Part shown: positions 42,399-52,459 of the stretch, piece by piece
Position numbering within the stretch: position 1 is the first letter of the stretch
Layout: the number at the start of each line of letters is the position of its first letter
Assembly (NCBI GenBank): GCA_015061495.1
Contig: SUWL01000002.1
Span: forward strand, 1-64,000
DNA from: Lentisphaerota bacterium
Lineage (GTDB): Bacteria; Verrucomicrobiota; Lentisphaeria; Victivallales; Victivallaceae
Direction of reading: 5' to 3'
DNA: 64,000 nucleotides
Notes under the pieces: generated by a model
Seen by the model: only the letters and a program-made list of their open reading frames with translations
What the model was told of the DNA's origin: nothing
Database searches by the model: none
Translations under genes and position numbers: made by a program

Positions 42399-44166
42399 GA
42401 TAAGAACAGCGTTATTTTTCCCGGCTTGCTGAACGTGATATTTTTCACCGTCAGCAAGCCGTTTTCATTGACAATACAGTCCGGCACTTCTGCGCCGTCG
42501 ATCCGGCATTGCAGATGCGTACCGGGGACGGGCTTGAAAAGTTTCCGCCGCCGGATGGTGACATCACAGGTTACCGGGAAATCCATTTCCGCATGACCGG
42601 CAGATAATTCCACCATCACCGTTTTGTCAGATTCCTCCACGGTTCCGACGGCAAGCCCCCGGTTGAGCCAACCGTAAAGATCTCCATCTGCCGGATCTCC
42701 GCTGCCGTAATCGCAATTATCGGAATTATTACTGAATGCGGCGAACGGCTTATCCAGACGGTATGAGAGCAACTCATCCGGAGTAACGACCTCCTCGACT
42801 TCTCCGGTCATTCCGTGACCGCCGTTGTTCCAAATCACCCGCAACGCCTGCTGTGCCTTTTCCGCCGCAGTGAAAAACGGCGGATTATTCACCCACGGGA
42901 TCGACATATCCCGTCTGCCGTTGGTGGCAAACAACGGCGGCATATCCACCGTGGGATCTGAAATAAAACGCACCGCATCCCCATATTTCCGCAGTTCTCT
43001 GCCGTCCGGGGAAATCACCGGATCATCCGGGGAAAACAATCCTACTGTACAGCGCATACGTTCAATGGAAGGAGCAAGTTGCGGAAATCCAGCCGTTTCA
43101 GCCCATGAATAACGGTAAACCGGAACCCACGCCAGAGCTGCGGCAAACCGGTTGGGGAAGTGCATGGATAAGTGAACCGCTCCAGTCCCCCCCATGGAAC
43201 CTCCGGCAAGATAGAGCCGGTTGGGATCGGTCGCAAATTTTTCCTGAACCAGATCAATGATATACATCACCAGCTTTTCAGTGTAATTGTCCCAAAAATA
43301 CGGGGCAAAACAGCCGCGGGCAATATCCGTATGATACCCCATCCAAAAGGTATTGACCGCCGGAACATGATCTCTGGGATCATTGGATTCCTTATCCGTC
43401 AGCGGCCGTCCGATCCAAATCCGGTCAAAAAGGGTGAGTTTGACAAACTTTTCCGAAGCTTTACGCCCGTCAAAAGTGTCGGTGACTTCAACGGCAAATT
43501 TTACCGGTATCCCCTCGCGCCACGCCAGAGAAGTATCGGTAAAAAGCAGATGCGTGCCGCACGGTTCACCATTTTTGTCTACGCCGATCCCCCCTCCCTG
43601 CCGTGCAGATAAACGATCATGGGCAATCCGGCAGTTCCACTGCGGCCGGTATTTCCGGCGATCCGGATTATTTCCGCTTTGCCGGGCGCGACTGTCACCG
43701 GCTCATCGGCAGTAAGCAGAAATTCCGCTTTTTCCGCTTCGCCGCTGTGCCATGAAACCGCATAGTAAAAAGTTCCGCCGCTTTCCGGAGTATGAACGTG
43801 CAGACCGCCAGCCGGAGAGATCGGCGGAGCATCATCTTTCAACACCCAGCCTTTTGCCAGCTGCGGGGAAGTACCGGTATCAGCCACATTTCCGGCAAAA
43901 ATTTCTTCGCTTTTCAGCGTTTCATCACGCGGGACTACAAATGAAGCCGGATCGCGCCACCAATCCCGGGCACTTCCGGGGTTGAGCATATCGGCCAGCA
44001 GTTCCGCTCCGGCAAGATTATCAACGGTGATTTTTTCCCGACTGCGCCAAACCCGCAAGCGGGCATTATCCGGCAAATCCGCCTCCTGCCAACGCATAAA
44101 AAGTTGACCGTTATGAAAATCTAAAGTCAATTCCGACAAATCCGGCACTTTTTTCATATCATTCAT
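42389..44166 (-). pseudogene. Alpha/beta-hydrolase (esterase) split by a frameshift at a G6 run
   Basis: Two ORFs, 43579-44166 and 42389-43342, are parts of one coding region. The upstream part ends GLPMIVYLHGREGGSA-stop. Skipping at the run of six G (C6 on the plus strand, 43589-43594) the frame continues GIGVDKNGEPCGTHLLFTDT and on without stop into the downstream ORF, which holds the nucleophile motif LAGGSMGGTGA and the late His region NNGGHGMTG. The product would be about 590 residues with an N-terminal accessory domain. It is last in the 54509-42389 operon. A slippage-controlled gene, a mutation or a sequencing error are all possible. Confidence 0.8.
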
Positions 44167-44172
44167 CTCTCA

Positions 44173-46299
44173 TCAGTAGGGCATCCGTGTCCGGACATTT
44201 TCCAATTTGGGTTCGATCAGAAATTCCGGATCATAGAAGCGGGAAACCGCTTCATCTGCCGGAACGTTTTTTTCCACCCGGATGCTTTTATACTCTCCGG
44301 GGAGAAGTTCCGTTTCCACGCCGTTGATCCGGAACTTCAGCGTATCTGCTCCAAAATTCTGTGCCGCGATATCCTGTCCGGCAAGCAAATATACAATAAA
44401 ATCGTTCCCGGAAGCGTTGATAATTTCACTCTCCGGAAGTTCCGGAAGCAAAGACAACTGCTCATTGAATAAATGCAGTGCGGCAAAACCGCATCCCGGC
44501 AGATAAAATTCCCTGCCCGCAACATTATTGACCAGCAGTTTCACCCCCTGCCCGCAATCAAATTCCGTATTGAGAATGTAATATATCCGGTGGGCTTTTT
44601 CTCCGTAAACAGCGTAGCGCACTCCGGAAGGAGCCAGCAGATCGGTAACGTCCCTTTCTCCTTTGACTGCACAGCGCATAATACAGCTGTAAAATTCCCG
44701 CATCCCCTCCGCTCCGGGCGGAGTAACTGAAGTAACGGTGATCACCCGCCCTCTGCCATTGGCATATTCGGTCAGAAGCGGCATACTTTCCAGTTTTTCC
44801 ATCGTATCATCGTAAGTTTCCGACAACCCGGCACAAATTTGCAATCCTGCCGCACGATCACCGATTTTTACCGTACTTTTACGCCCGATCCAGAATGGAT
44901 CAATGCCGATACTGCTGAATGGATATTCATATTCCGCAAAAGAGCTGTCCCGGCAGAATTTGCCGCCCATTACGTCTTCAGGCAGAATTTCTGAAACCGC
45001 AAATCCGCACAATTCCCGCAAATCTCCGTGATTGAAAAGCTCAATATTCCCATCCCGCCGATCAGTGATATTGCAATGAGCCAGAGAAAGCAGCAGATGA
45101 CCGCCGTTTTTCACATAACGGCAGAGTTTACCGTAAAGTTCATCATCCATCCGGTTCGGCCCCAACAGAATAATCGCAGAATAACGTTCCATGACTGCAA
45201 TATCCGCATCAGCAGAAATGATATCATAATTACCGCAGGGCGGATTGCCGCTCAAGGAAAACTCTCCGAGATCAGTACGGCAGAAGGGATCGGTGCGGCG
45301 GAAAAGTTCATCGGCAAGTTCCCATGAACGCTCCTCGCCGGAACTTTCCCAGCACCTGTCATACTGCCCCCAGGCATAGGGATTCCACAATCCCGGAGAA
45401 CCGTCATATCTGCCGTGAAGCAGTGCGATTTTTACTGCCGGTCCGCCAGCCGGACGGGTGTGGATCATGCTCATCCGGTAAAGTTGGCGCAATTCACCGC
45501 GCACCCGGAACATTTCCGGAGAATCAAACGCATACGGTTTCGCTCCGGGGAAAGCATAAATATAGTGACCGGTTTCCGGATAAAGATAATCCGTCCCCGC
45601 CATGTAAGCAGTATAAATGGCAAGTTTCCACCGTTTGAGCCACAACTCATCCAGACGCGCTCCGCCGTACCACCCCATTGCGATATGCACGCCCCACATC
45701 TTGTCAAATGCCCGTGCTGTACCGCGAACAGAAGCAAGCATCAGCATGGAATTTCCCGGCAGCATTTCCAGACACAAAGAGTCCACCCCGGCGGCAGCAT
45801 GGTAATCAAAAACCAGTGCGGAATCTCCGCCGATAAGTTCTCCACCGCCGATTTCATCACGTTCAAACTGCACATATTTTTTCAGATAATTCACAAAATG
45901 GTCATGCGCTTCGGAAATACTTTCCGTCACCGGCATCGCCGGAAACGGAGATTCCCCGCCGACCGTGTACCCCCGCGGCCAGTAAAGAATACCGCCGGAT
46001 TCACAAATCGTGTAACGCCCCAGAAACCACTTGCCGGCAAGAGCGATCGCCTCATCCAGCACTTCCCGGGATGGAGCATCCTCCCGACGACGCCAGCAAC
46101 CGCGGTCATTGACTTCACTCAAGGTGAAATAAATTCCGGCATCACAGCACATTTTTACAGTTTTCAGAGCCTCTTTGCGCTCTTTGGGCAGCTTCAAAAG
46201 TACAACATTGCCCAGTTTGAGTTTCAGAAAATCCGCCACCGCCTGCGAACCGCAGGGGATCGAGGCCCCGACCAGCGGAGATTGGAATTTTTTTTGCAT
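44173..46299 (-). CDS. Cytoplasmic glycosidase-like protein (TIM barrel plus GATase-like domain), family unknown
   Basis: About 708 residues, no signal peptide. The first 270 residues read like a TIM barrel (GIYFTLSEVNDRG, GGELIGGDSALVFDYHAAAG, HIAMGWYGGARLDELWLKRW with a Glu in a plausible catalytic place). A Rossmann/GATase-like part follows (SAIILLGPNRMDDELYGKLCRYVKNGGHLLLS), as in beta-galactosidase trimerisation-type domains, and a beta-sandwich end. The ATG at 46299 with AAAGAG upstream is preferred to the GTG at 46305 that overlaps the preceding stop. I cannot name a GH family. Confidence 0.65.
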   Translation of the reverse strand: MQKKFQSPLVGASIPCGSQAVADFLKLKLGNVVLLKLPKERKEALKTVKMCCDAGIYFTLSEVNDRGCWRRREDAPSREVLDEAIALAGKWFLGRYTICESGGILYWPRGYTVGGESPFPAMPVTESISEAHDHFVNYLKKYVQFERDEIGGGELIGGDSALVFDYHAAAGVDSLCLEMLPGNSMLMLASVRGTARAFDKMWGVHIAMGWYGGARLDELWLKRWKLAIYTAYMAGTDYLYPETGHYIYAFPGAKPYAFDSPEMFRVRGELRQLYRMSMIHTRPAGGPAVKIALLHGRYDGSPGLWNPYAWGQYDRCWESSGEERSWELADELFRRTDPFCRTDLGEFSLSGNPPCGNYDIISADADIAVMERYSAIILLGPNRMDDELYGKLCRYVKNGGHLLLSLAHCNITDRRDGNIELFNHGDLRELCGFAVSEILPEDVMGGKFCRDSSFAEYEYPFSSIGIDPFWIGRKSTVKIGDRAAGLQICAGLSETYDDTMEKLESMPLLTEYANGRGRVITVTSVTPPGAEGMREFYSCIMRCAVKGERDVTDLLAPSGVRYAVYGEKAHRIYYILNTEFDCGQGVKLLVNNVAGREFYLPGCGFAALHLFNEQLSLLPELPESEIINASGNDFIVYLLAGQDIAAQNFGADTLKFRINGVETELLPGEYKSIRVEKNVPADEAVSRFYDPEFLIEPKLENVRTRMPY

Positions 46300-46301
46300 A
46301 A

Positions 46302-49022
46302 TCACTCTTTTTCTATCAGGTAAGGACGGTTGTATTTTTTGTCAATAATGGTAAAACAGCCCGGCAGACTGACTACCGGAGAAGATGCCCGGATGTATTC
46401 GGCAGCATTGAAATTGCGGAGCTTTGCCGCCAGACGGATACCGTATTGCTCCGGAGAATCCACCGCCAGCAAAGTTCCGGCGGCGCGATTGAGAAAGGCT
46501 CTTTCACCGACCAGATATCTGCCAAGCCGGGGAGCAACCATCGCAGTACGGTATTCTCTGAATGCCTTGAGCAAAGCCGCATCGGAGAACTCTTCACACT
46601 CAATGACCGTCACTTCCTGATGGCTGAAACAGCCGGTGTGAGTGTCGGTGCCGCCGGTGACATTCATCCGGATATTCTGTTTCTGCCAGATATCAAACCG
46701 GGAAATATTACGCTCCACCGCGGCAATACGGCTGTCACTGATGTTTCCGTACCACAACTCCCGGAAAGCATTGGCAGTGGAAAAAGGATGATTCAACTGG
46801 ATCAATGCCCCCTGTACTTCAGCCTGACGGTAAATTTCCCAGTAATGACAGTTGAGATCGATATTCCGGCTCAACGGGAAAATATTCAGATGAAACAGAT
46901 TGTGGAATGTCGCCTCCAGACCGCTGCTGTAATCAAAGCCGCAGAAACTTTTTTTCGCGATCTCATCCATATAGTAACGCACATCCATGCGGTTGTGATC
47001 AGAGAACATCAGAAAATCCAATCCGGCGTAATGTGATTCAGCAAGCATTCCCGCCGGAGTTGCCGAACCGTCGGAATAGATGGTATGCGTGTGCATATCT
47101 CCGCTGCGCAGGGAAATTCCGGACTCTCCCTTGCCGTATTCAGTCAATTCCGCCACCCGCAGATCGCGAAATTCACGGGCGGTTCCGGCGGTCAACGGTC
47201 TTTTATCCAGCAGCAACTGCATAAAACGGCGGTCAAGTTCCGGATTGTTCCAGCTTGTTTCATAAACCATATTTCCCTGACGTGCCATCAGGAATCCGGT
47301 TTCCACGCCATAGGTGGATATATACGGCTTGCCGGAAGCATTTTCCGGAGTGTTGCCGCTGTAAGCGATCAGAGGTTCTTTGCGGGACGGATCAACGGCA
47401 AGCTCCAGAGTTTTCAATGGGGAATCACTGCCGAACACCACTTTGGAAGGTTTCAATTTTTGAGCTTCGGCAAATTCAAGATGCAGAAAATATTCCGGAT
47501 AACGCGGTGACTGCAGGGCCACTGTCCGTTTGAAGTCCCGATCCGGTTTGCGGCAGGAAAACCACAGGTGCCCCCGACCGGCAGCAAACTCATCAGCCCC
47601 GGTCAATGCAGGAGCTTGTTCCGGAACGGAAAATGCCATACGCCATTTAAGGTAATTTGAAGCGATTTCTTCATTGGGAAATTGCAGAACTTCCGCCTGA
47701 ACCAGCGGGATATTTCCCCACGGGATACTGACATAAGTCCGTTCCGCACCGAAAGGCCGTTCGCGATGATCAAATTCCACGGCAACTTGAGCGGCAAAAC
47801 CGGCGGTCAGATCCAGCAATTGATATTTGCCGGATGCCCCGGCAATTTCTTTACCGTCCAGCAAACCGATCCTCCATTGCAGTTCCCGGAGCAGTTCCCG
47901 GACATCACTGCGGTATCTGGCGGCGGAAAATTTGAAAAGCTCCACCGTGGAAACCACATTCAGCCATGCCGCCGCCCGCACCGGATCACGCTTTGCCAAT
48001 TCCTGCCAGTCGATCTTTGACAAACGTTCAAGAATACCTTTCAAATCATAATACGGCATGGCGATCATGCCGGTATTTTTGCCGTTCTGATACAATTCAA
48101 GAACCAGCGACAACTCGATATCACTGCCAGGATTGGTCAGAGAAAGAGTTTTTTCACCGGCGGCAACTCTTTTTTCGACAAGTATTTTGCCCCGATCGTT
48201 TTTCAATACCGCACGGATATGATCGTACTTCAAAGGACAATTCAGCGGCAGAGAAATTCTGCCGTCATAAGTGATCTGGTAATAATCCGGACTCCACCAG
48301 GCGTTGAGAGCATACGGCTTGGCGATCTCCTCTGCGGATGCCAGAAAGAATTCCGTAAAGTTCCCCTCGCGCAATTCGCCGACCGGAATCGCCAGCACCC
48401 GAGGCTGAAAGTTGATTTCCGGATCTCCATCCGACGGATCCCAGTCGTCGGCAAAGACTTTTACCAACAGTTTTTTCTCCTGAAGCACGTCATAAGGAAC
48501 AAGCATACTGAAAGGAACCCGCAAATTTATTTCATAACCTCCGTCAAGACTTCTTCCGGAATATTCCGGATGCTTTTTCAATGGAGCACTGCTTAAAATA
48601 TTGCATTTGACCTGATCGTTTTTATCCGGACAACTGATCATAAAGTGAATACGCTTACCGCAGCTGAAGTTTCTGCCGTCGGGAGCTTCCAGAAAAATCT
48701 CCACCCCGTCCTGCATCCAGAGATCACTCAAGGAACGGGTATTTTCCGGATGATCATCATTGACATAGATCCGGAATATCAATCCCTGCCGGTCATAACC
48801 CATATTGATCCCGGCATAGTAATCTTTGGTGGTTTTACGCTGATATTTACCCCCACCGGAAATCAGATGGCTCTTATCCAGCAGGATCTGCGGAGTATTG
48901 AAAAATATTTTTCCGTTTTTCACACTGACCGGAGCAATCGGAGAAACATCTGCTGCAAACAGTTGAAAAGCAGAAAAAATTCCGCAAATCAACAAAAATA
49001 CCCGTACAAACTTCATCATCAC
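46302..49022 (-). CDS. Secreted PHP-domain metal-dependent hydrolase with CBM9-like N-terminus
   Basis: 906 residues with a signal peptide (FVRVFLLICGIFSAFQLFA). Residues about 25-230 resemble a CBM9-like domain (YDRQGLIFRIYVNDDHPEN, DGVEIFLEAPDGRN). Residues about 640-880 are a PHP domain: GDMHTHTIYSDGSATPAGM supplies the H-x-H pair, LMFSDHNRMD the next ligands, QLNHPFSTANAF and GGTDTHTGC the later His/Asp ligands. PHP domains hydrolyse phosphoesters with metal trios; an exported one next to glycosidases could act on phosphorylated glycans, which is inference. The start overlaps the preceding stop region, so it is translationally linked in the operon. Confidence 0.85.
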   Translation of the reverse strand: MMMKFVRVFLLICGIFSAFQLFAADVSPIAPVSVKNGKIFFNTPQILLDKSHLISGGGKYQRKTTKDYYAGINMGYDRQGLIFRIYVNDDHPENTRSLSDLWMQDGVEIFLEAPDGRNFSCGKRIHFMISCPDKNDQVKCNILSSAPLKKHPEYSGRSLDGGYEINLRVPFSMLVPYDVLQEKKLLVKVFADDWDPSDGDPEINFQPRVLAIPVGELREGNFTEFFLASAEEIAKPYALNAWWSPDYYQITYDGRISLPLNCPLKYDHIRAVLKNDRGKILVEKRVAAGEKTLSLTNPGSDIELSLVLELYQNGKNTGMIAMPYYDLKGILERLSKIDWQELAKRDPVRAAAWLNVVSTVELFKFSAARYRSDVRELLRELQWRIGLLDGKEIAGASGKYQLLDLTAGFAAQVAVEFDHRERPFGAERTYVSIPWGNIPLVQAEVLQFPNEEIASNYLKWRMAFSVPEQAPALTGADEFAAGRGHLWFSCRKPDRDFKRTVALQSPRYPEYFLHLEFAEAQKLKPSKVVFGSDSPLKTLELAVDPSRKEPLIAYSGNTPENASGKPYISTYGVETGFLMARQGNMVYETSWNNPELDRRFMQLLLDKRPLTAGTAREFRDLRVAELTEYGKGESGISLRSGDMHTHTIYSDGSATPAGMLAESHYAGLDFLMFSDHNRMDVRYYMDEIAKKSFCGFDYSSGLEATFHNLFHLNIFPLSRNIDLNCHYWEIYRQAEVQGALIQLNHPFSTANAFRELWYGNISDSRIAAVERNISRFDIWQKQNIRMNVTGGTDTHTGCFSHQEVTVIECEEFSDAALLKAFREYRTAMVAPRLGRYLVGERAFLNRAAGTLLAVDSPEQYGIRLAAKLRNFNAAEYIRASSPVVSLPGCFTIIDKKYNRPYLIEKE

Positions 49023-49915
49023 TCTCCGTCAATCGACTCAATGGAACACTCAAGATCCAGAGTACCGATTTTTTCTTTGGAAGCGGCATCGGCAAAAATC
49101 AGCATCAATCCGGCTTCGCCCTCTTCCAGATCTTTCCCGAAATCCCCCCGGAAAACATTGTCCAGATCCGGACGGACGATCACCGAACGAAGAATCTTTT
49201 TATCCCGGTGCAGAATCGCCAGCAGCAAAGGATCGGAAACTCTTGCTGTCGTGACCGATACTTCAAATTTGCCGTTGTCGGTACGGAACATCTGCAAAGC
49301 CGGGGCGGTAAGGGTCAAAGTTGACGGAAGCCCCTTTTTATAAATTTTCAGATCATCAAAGCAGAGCGTTCCCTCAAAACCGCCGGGTAAAGTGAGCAGA
49401 ATAAAAGGCTGCAGTCCCTTTTTGCCCTTGAAATTCAATTCGACCTTGCGGAATTCCGAACCGGGAAGTTCCCCGTAGATCCGGGTGGTTCCATCCCGCC
49501 AGTTTGCCATTTTTCCGGTAGCGACCACCCGGCTCTCTGCGGCAAGGCAGTAAAAGGGCCGTTTGGAAGAGGCATTTTTCAGATTTTCGCCCCGAACCAT
49601 CACTTCCGCAACATAATCCGTTCCGGCAGTTATCTTCGGCAGAGTGATGGTGGCATACAACTCGACCTTTTTACCTGCCTGCCGGGTGAATACCAGGGCA
49701 TTGGAACCGTCAATTCCGGCTTTGTCTGCGCTAACTCCGTTATATGCCCGGTACAATTTCTTATCCGCCGCTTCAAACTTCACCTCTTTGATCAACGTGT
49801 TTTCAATGCGCGGAGCATAATTGCGGATCTCAAAAGCGGATGGTTCAGCGGCAAATACCGAAGTCGCCGCGGCAATTCCGGAAACCAGACAGATCAATTT
49901 CGGGTTGTAAATCAT
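49019..49915 (-). CDS. Secreted beta-sandwich protein of unknown function
   Basis: 298 residues with a signal peptide (LICLVSGIAAATSVFA). The middle part (TDYVAEVMVRGENLKNAS, RKVELNFKGKKGLQPFILL, GTLCFDDLKIYKKG) has the CBM-like jelly-roll pattern ending in the '..DDl.iy' strand. The C-terminus is a second beta-rich domain. No catalytic motif is seen; glycan or surface binding is inferred. Its stop overlaps the start of the PHP gene (ATGA-type junction), and it follows the 849-codon glycosidase-like ORF. Confidence 0.65.
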   Translation of the reverse strand: MIYNPKLICLVSGIAAATSVFAAEPSAFEIRNYAPRIENTLIKEVKFEAADKKLYRAYNGVSADKAGIDGSNALVFTRQAGKKVELYATITLPKITAGTDYVAEVMVRGENLKNASSKRPFYCLAAESRVVATGKMANWRDGTTRIYGELPGSEFRKVELNFKGKKGLQPFILLTLPGGFEGTLCFDDLKIYKKGLPSTLTLTAPALQMFRTDNGKFEVSVTTARVSDPLLLAILHRDKKILRSVIVRPDLDNVFRGDFGKDLEEGEAGLMLIFADAASKEKIGTLDLECSIESIDGE

Positions 49916-49939
49916 AAATTCGGACTCCTTTTTTTCAAA

Positions 49940-52459
49940 TTATCGGTTGATTTTTACTGCAGATGACGCAGAGATCCTGCCGGGAAGCGTTTCTACTGCA
50001 AAAGTAAGCGCTTCTCCGGGCAGATTCAGCGGCAACATGAATTTACCTTTGTAAATGCCGTCAGCAGCTGTGACCTGATATTGCGGCAAATCAGCGATCC
50101 GGCCGTCAGCATAGGTTATCTGCATACGCAACGGGATCATGGCGGGAAGCACCTTGCCGGAAGATCCGTAAATTTTCACTTCAAAATCCAGCATACTGCC
50201 GACTTTCACCCCGGCGGGAACCGTGATGACTGCTTTTTCCAACTCCTCATCGAGCAGCAGAAAAACTCTGCCGTCGTTAGTGGAAAACTCCACCGGAACG
50301 ACCGTTTTGCCCGATTCGATACGGAAGTTGACCTTTTCTCCGCTCAAGACATTGTAAACCACTTGCGCGGAACGGTCAAGCCGGACTTTTCCGGAATTGG
50401 GCATACCCTTTTCCATGACTCTGCCGTAAATGCCCAGATAATCACCGAAAGTTCTCCGGTCATTGACCGCAAAAAGGTAATCCGCTTTGCCGCCTTTACG
50501 GTAACTGGTGATGATATCCGCATTATCCGATGACGCATAAGGAACGACATATTTATTCAGGATCCCGGCAAGTATCCTTCCGGCACGCTGAAGATTCAAT
50601 TTCCGGGAGTTTTCTCTGGAAACCTTGCCGGCAGACAGGGTCTTTTCCGCAGCAACCAATGCGGCATCATTGATCCCGCCGGTCAGTTCCCGGCAGGAAA
50701 GCCGCCAATCCGGCATCAACGCCGGAACAAGGAACTCATCACCGATAATGATCCCTCCCTGTTTCTGGAACTCCTTGAGTTTTTTCAACGCCGAAGCGGT
50801 CAAAACATCGCAGTGCGGCAGCACAATGATCTTCAATTCTCCGAATCCGTCCCGCAACAGCTGTTCTTCAAAAAGCATTTCCGGATCATAGCCGCCGTAT
50901 TGCAGCATCCGGTAAACGACGTAGGGCCAACTTTCATTGCCCTGACTGCCGCGACCGGCGAAAATCGAGGCGGCGATCCCCTGAAATACTGCGATCTGCG
51001 CCGGACGATCCGGCAAAGAGGAAACCAGCGGAGATAACGGCTTGACGGTATTGAGCAGAATTTCACCGAGTTTTTCATCCGTCCCGGAAAGAGAATTGGC
51101 ATATTTGCCTTTTTGATTCAACGGGAAATAAGCGTTGCAGCCGTGGAACATCATACCGCGGATCTTCCGGAACATCATTGCCCAGATCATCTCCTGAAGC
51201 ATATCCGGTGGAGTGGTGATGTAACGTTCATTTTTGATGGCGGCAAATCTTTCCGCCGGATACTCCTTTTCAGCAGCGGCAGGAGCGACATTTTCCCGGT
51301 AGACAAACAATTGTCCCATACCGTAAATCTGCTTGCCGTTTTCCGCCGCCATGGAACGCATTTCATCAATTGTGGAAAGCACCCGCACCGGGTCGGGATC
51401 GACATAAGTCCAATGGTTGAGTACATCCACACTGCCGCCGTTGCCCCAGACGGGAGGACACCTCACCGCCGGATCAAACATGGTGATAAAAGGATGTTTC
51501 GCCCGTTTGTGATAAATGCGGGAAATGATACTGTTCATCCGGTTCCAGCCGTCACCCTCTTTCCAAAACCACACATAATACTTCAAAAGCGGGTGATCAT
51601 CCGGCACGATCCGGCTGACCGGAAATCCGGGGATCTCCGTGTAATAAGGAGCATATTTGTTGTTGACCAGTTCCGGGATCTCTCCGCCGGAATATTTGCG
51701 GTAAGCCTCTTTGTCGTATTTGGAAAAAGAGGGCATGGTGCTGTCGCGCACCTCGGAATTGATATTGATCATACCGTACGCCGGGTGAGAAGCCAGCTTG
51801 CGGGCAAGATAGATAGCGGCATTTTCCATAGCGTTCCGGGCTTCCGGATGCTGAATGTTGATATTACCGGTCAGAAAACTGCCGTAACGGGAGATCCGGG
51901 GATATTTCTGTTTCAATTCCGCCGCATATCCCCAGCGGGCGCACCCGATATCAAAGGTATCACCGTGAATAAATCCGTCGGCGAGACTCTCATCGAGTTC
52001 ACGGGAATCCATTTCGTAAAATTTCTTTTCCGTCCGGAGCAGATAACGGGTACTGCGGTAGCGCAGAGCGTGGGTAAAGCCCCGTTGCTGATAAATTTTG
52101 TGCGAAACAAAACCGTCCCCCCAGATACCGATGGGAAAACCGGTGAAGTATTGCGGCCCCACGGTGAAGTCGATACTGCCGGAATCTTTTCCCAACTGCC
52201 AGAAGAGTTGATATTTACCGGGAATGAGCATGGTATTTACCGGAATTTTCACTTTTACGGAAGATACGGGGATCTTTTTCTCCGCACATCCAGGCTGTCT
52301 GACCAGCAGTTTGCCGGAATCGTTTCCGGAAATTTTCACCGTGATAAACGCATTTGCTTCACCCCGGTAAAATACCCGCCTGCCCTGCGCTTCGATCTCC
52401 GCGCCGCCAAGCAGCATGGTTCCGGCAAAGAGAGTTGAAAACAGTAATTTTTTTATCAT
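49940..52459 (-). CDS. Secreted glycosidase-like protein, family unknown
   Basis: About 839 residues; the ATG at 52459 overlaps the previous stop (ATGA) and is followed by a signal peptide (IKKLLFSTLFAGTMLLGGAE), so the ORF track start at 52489 is too early. Residues about 100-480 resemble a TIM barrel (GDTFDIGCARWGYAAELKQK, GMININSEVRDSTMPSF with Glu, HPFITMFDPAVRCPP). A GATase-like portion follows (LKIIVLPHCDVLTASALKKLKEFQKQGGIIIGDE), and then C-terminal beta domains. The layout parallels GH42/GH164-like enzymes, but I cannot assign a family. Confidence 0.68.
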   Translation of the reverse strand: MIKKLLFSTLFAGTMLLGGAEIEAQGRRVFYRGEANAFITVKISGNDSGKLLVRQPGCAEKKIPVSSVKVKIPVNTMLIPGKYQLFWQLGKDSGSIDFTVGPQYFTGFPIGIWGDGFVSHKIYQQRGFTHALRYRSTRYLLRTEKKFYEMDSRELDESLADGFIHGDTFDIGCARWGYAAELKQKYPRISRYGSFLTGNINIQHPEARNAMENAAIYLARKLASHPAYGMININSEVRDSTMPSFSKYDKEAYRKYSGGEIPELVNNKYAPYYTEIPGFPVSRIVPDDHPLLKYYVWFWKEGDGWNRMNSIISRIYHKRAKHPFITMFDPAVRCPPVWGNGGSVDVLNHWTYVDPDPVRVLSTIDEMRSMAAENGKQIYGMGQLFVYRENVAPAAAEKEYPAERFAAIKNERYITTPPDMLQEMIWAMMFRKIRGMMFHGCNAYFPLNQKGKYANSLSGTDEKLGEILLNTVKPLSPLVSSLPDRPAQIAVFQGIAASIFAGRGSQGNESWPYVVYRMLQYGGYDPEMLFEEQLLRDGFGELKIIVLPHCDVLTASALKKLKEFQKQGGIIIGDEFLVPALMPDWRLSCRELTGGINDAALVAAEKTLSAGKVSRENSRKLNLQRAGRILAGILNKYVVPYASSDNADIITSYRKGGKADYLFAVNDRRTFGDYLGIYGRVMEKGMPNSGKVRLDRSAQVVYNVLSGEKVNFRIESGKTVVPVEFSTNDGRVFLLLDEELEKAVITVPAGVKVGSMLDFEVKIYGSSGKVLPAMIPLRMQITYADGRIADLPQYQVTAADGIYKGKFMLPLNLPGEALTFAVETLPGRISASSAVKINR

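Noticed and set aside
45415-46323. 302-residue plus-strand ORF
   Set aside because: Antisense to the 710-codon glycosidase-like gene; no family features.
51113-52438. 441-residue plus-strand ORF opposite the secreted glycosidase-like gene
   Set aside because: Antisense shadow; the minus-strand gene has a signal peptide and an ATGA junction with its neighbour.
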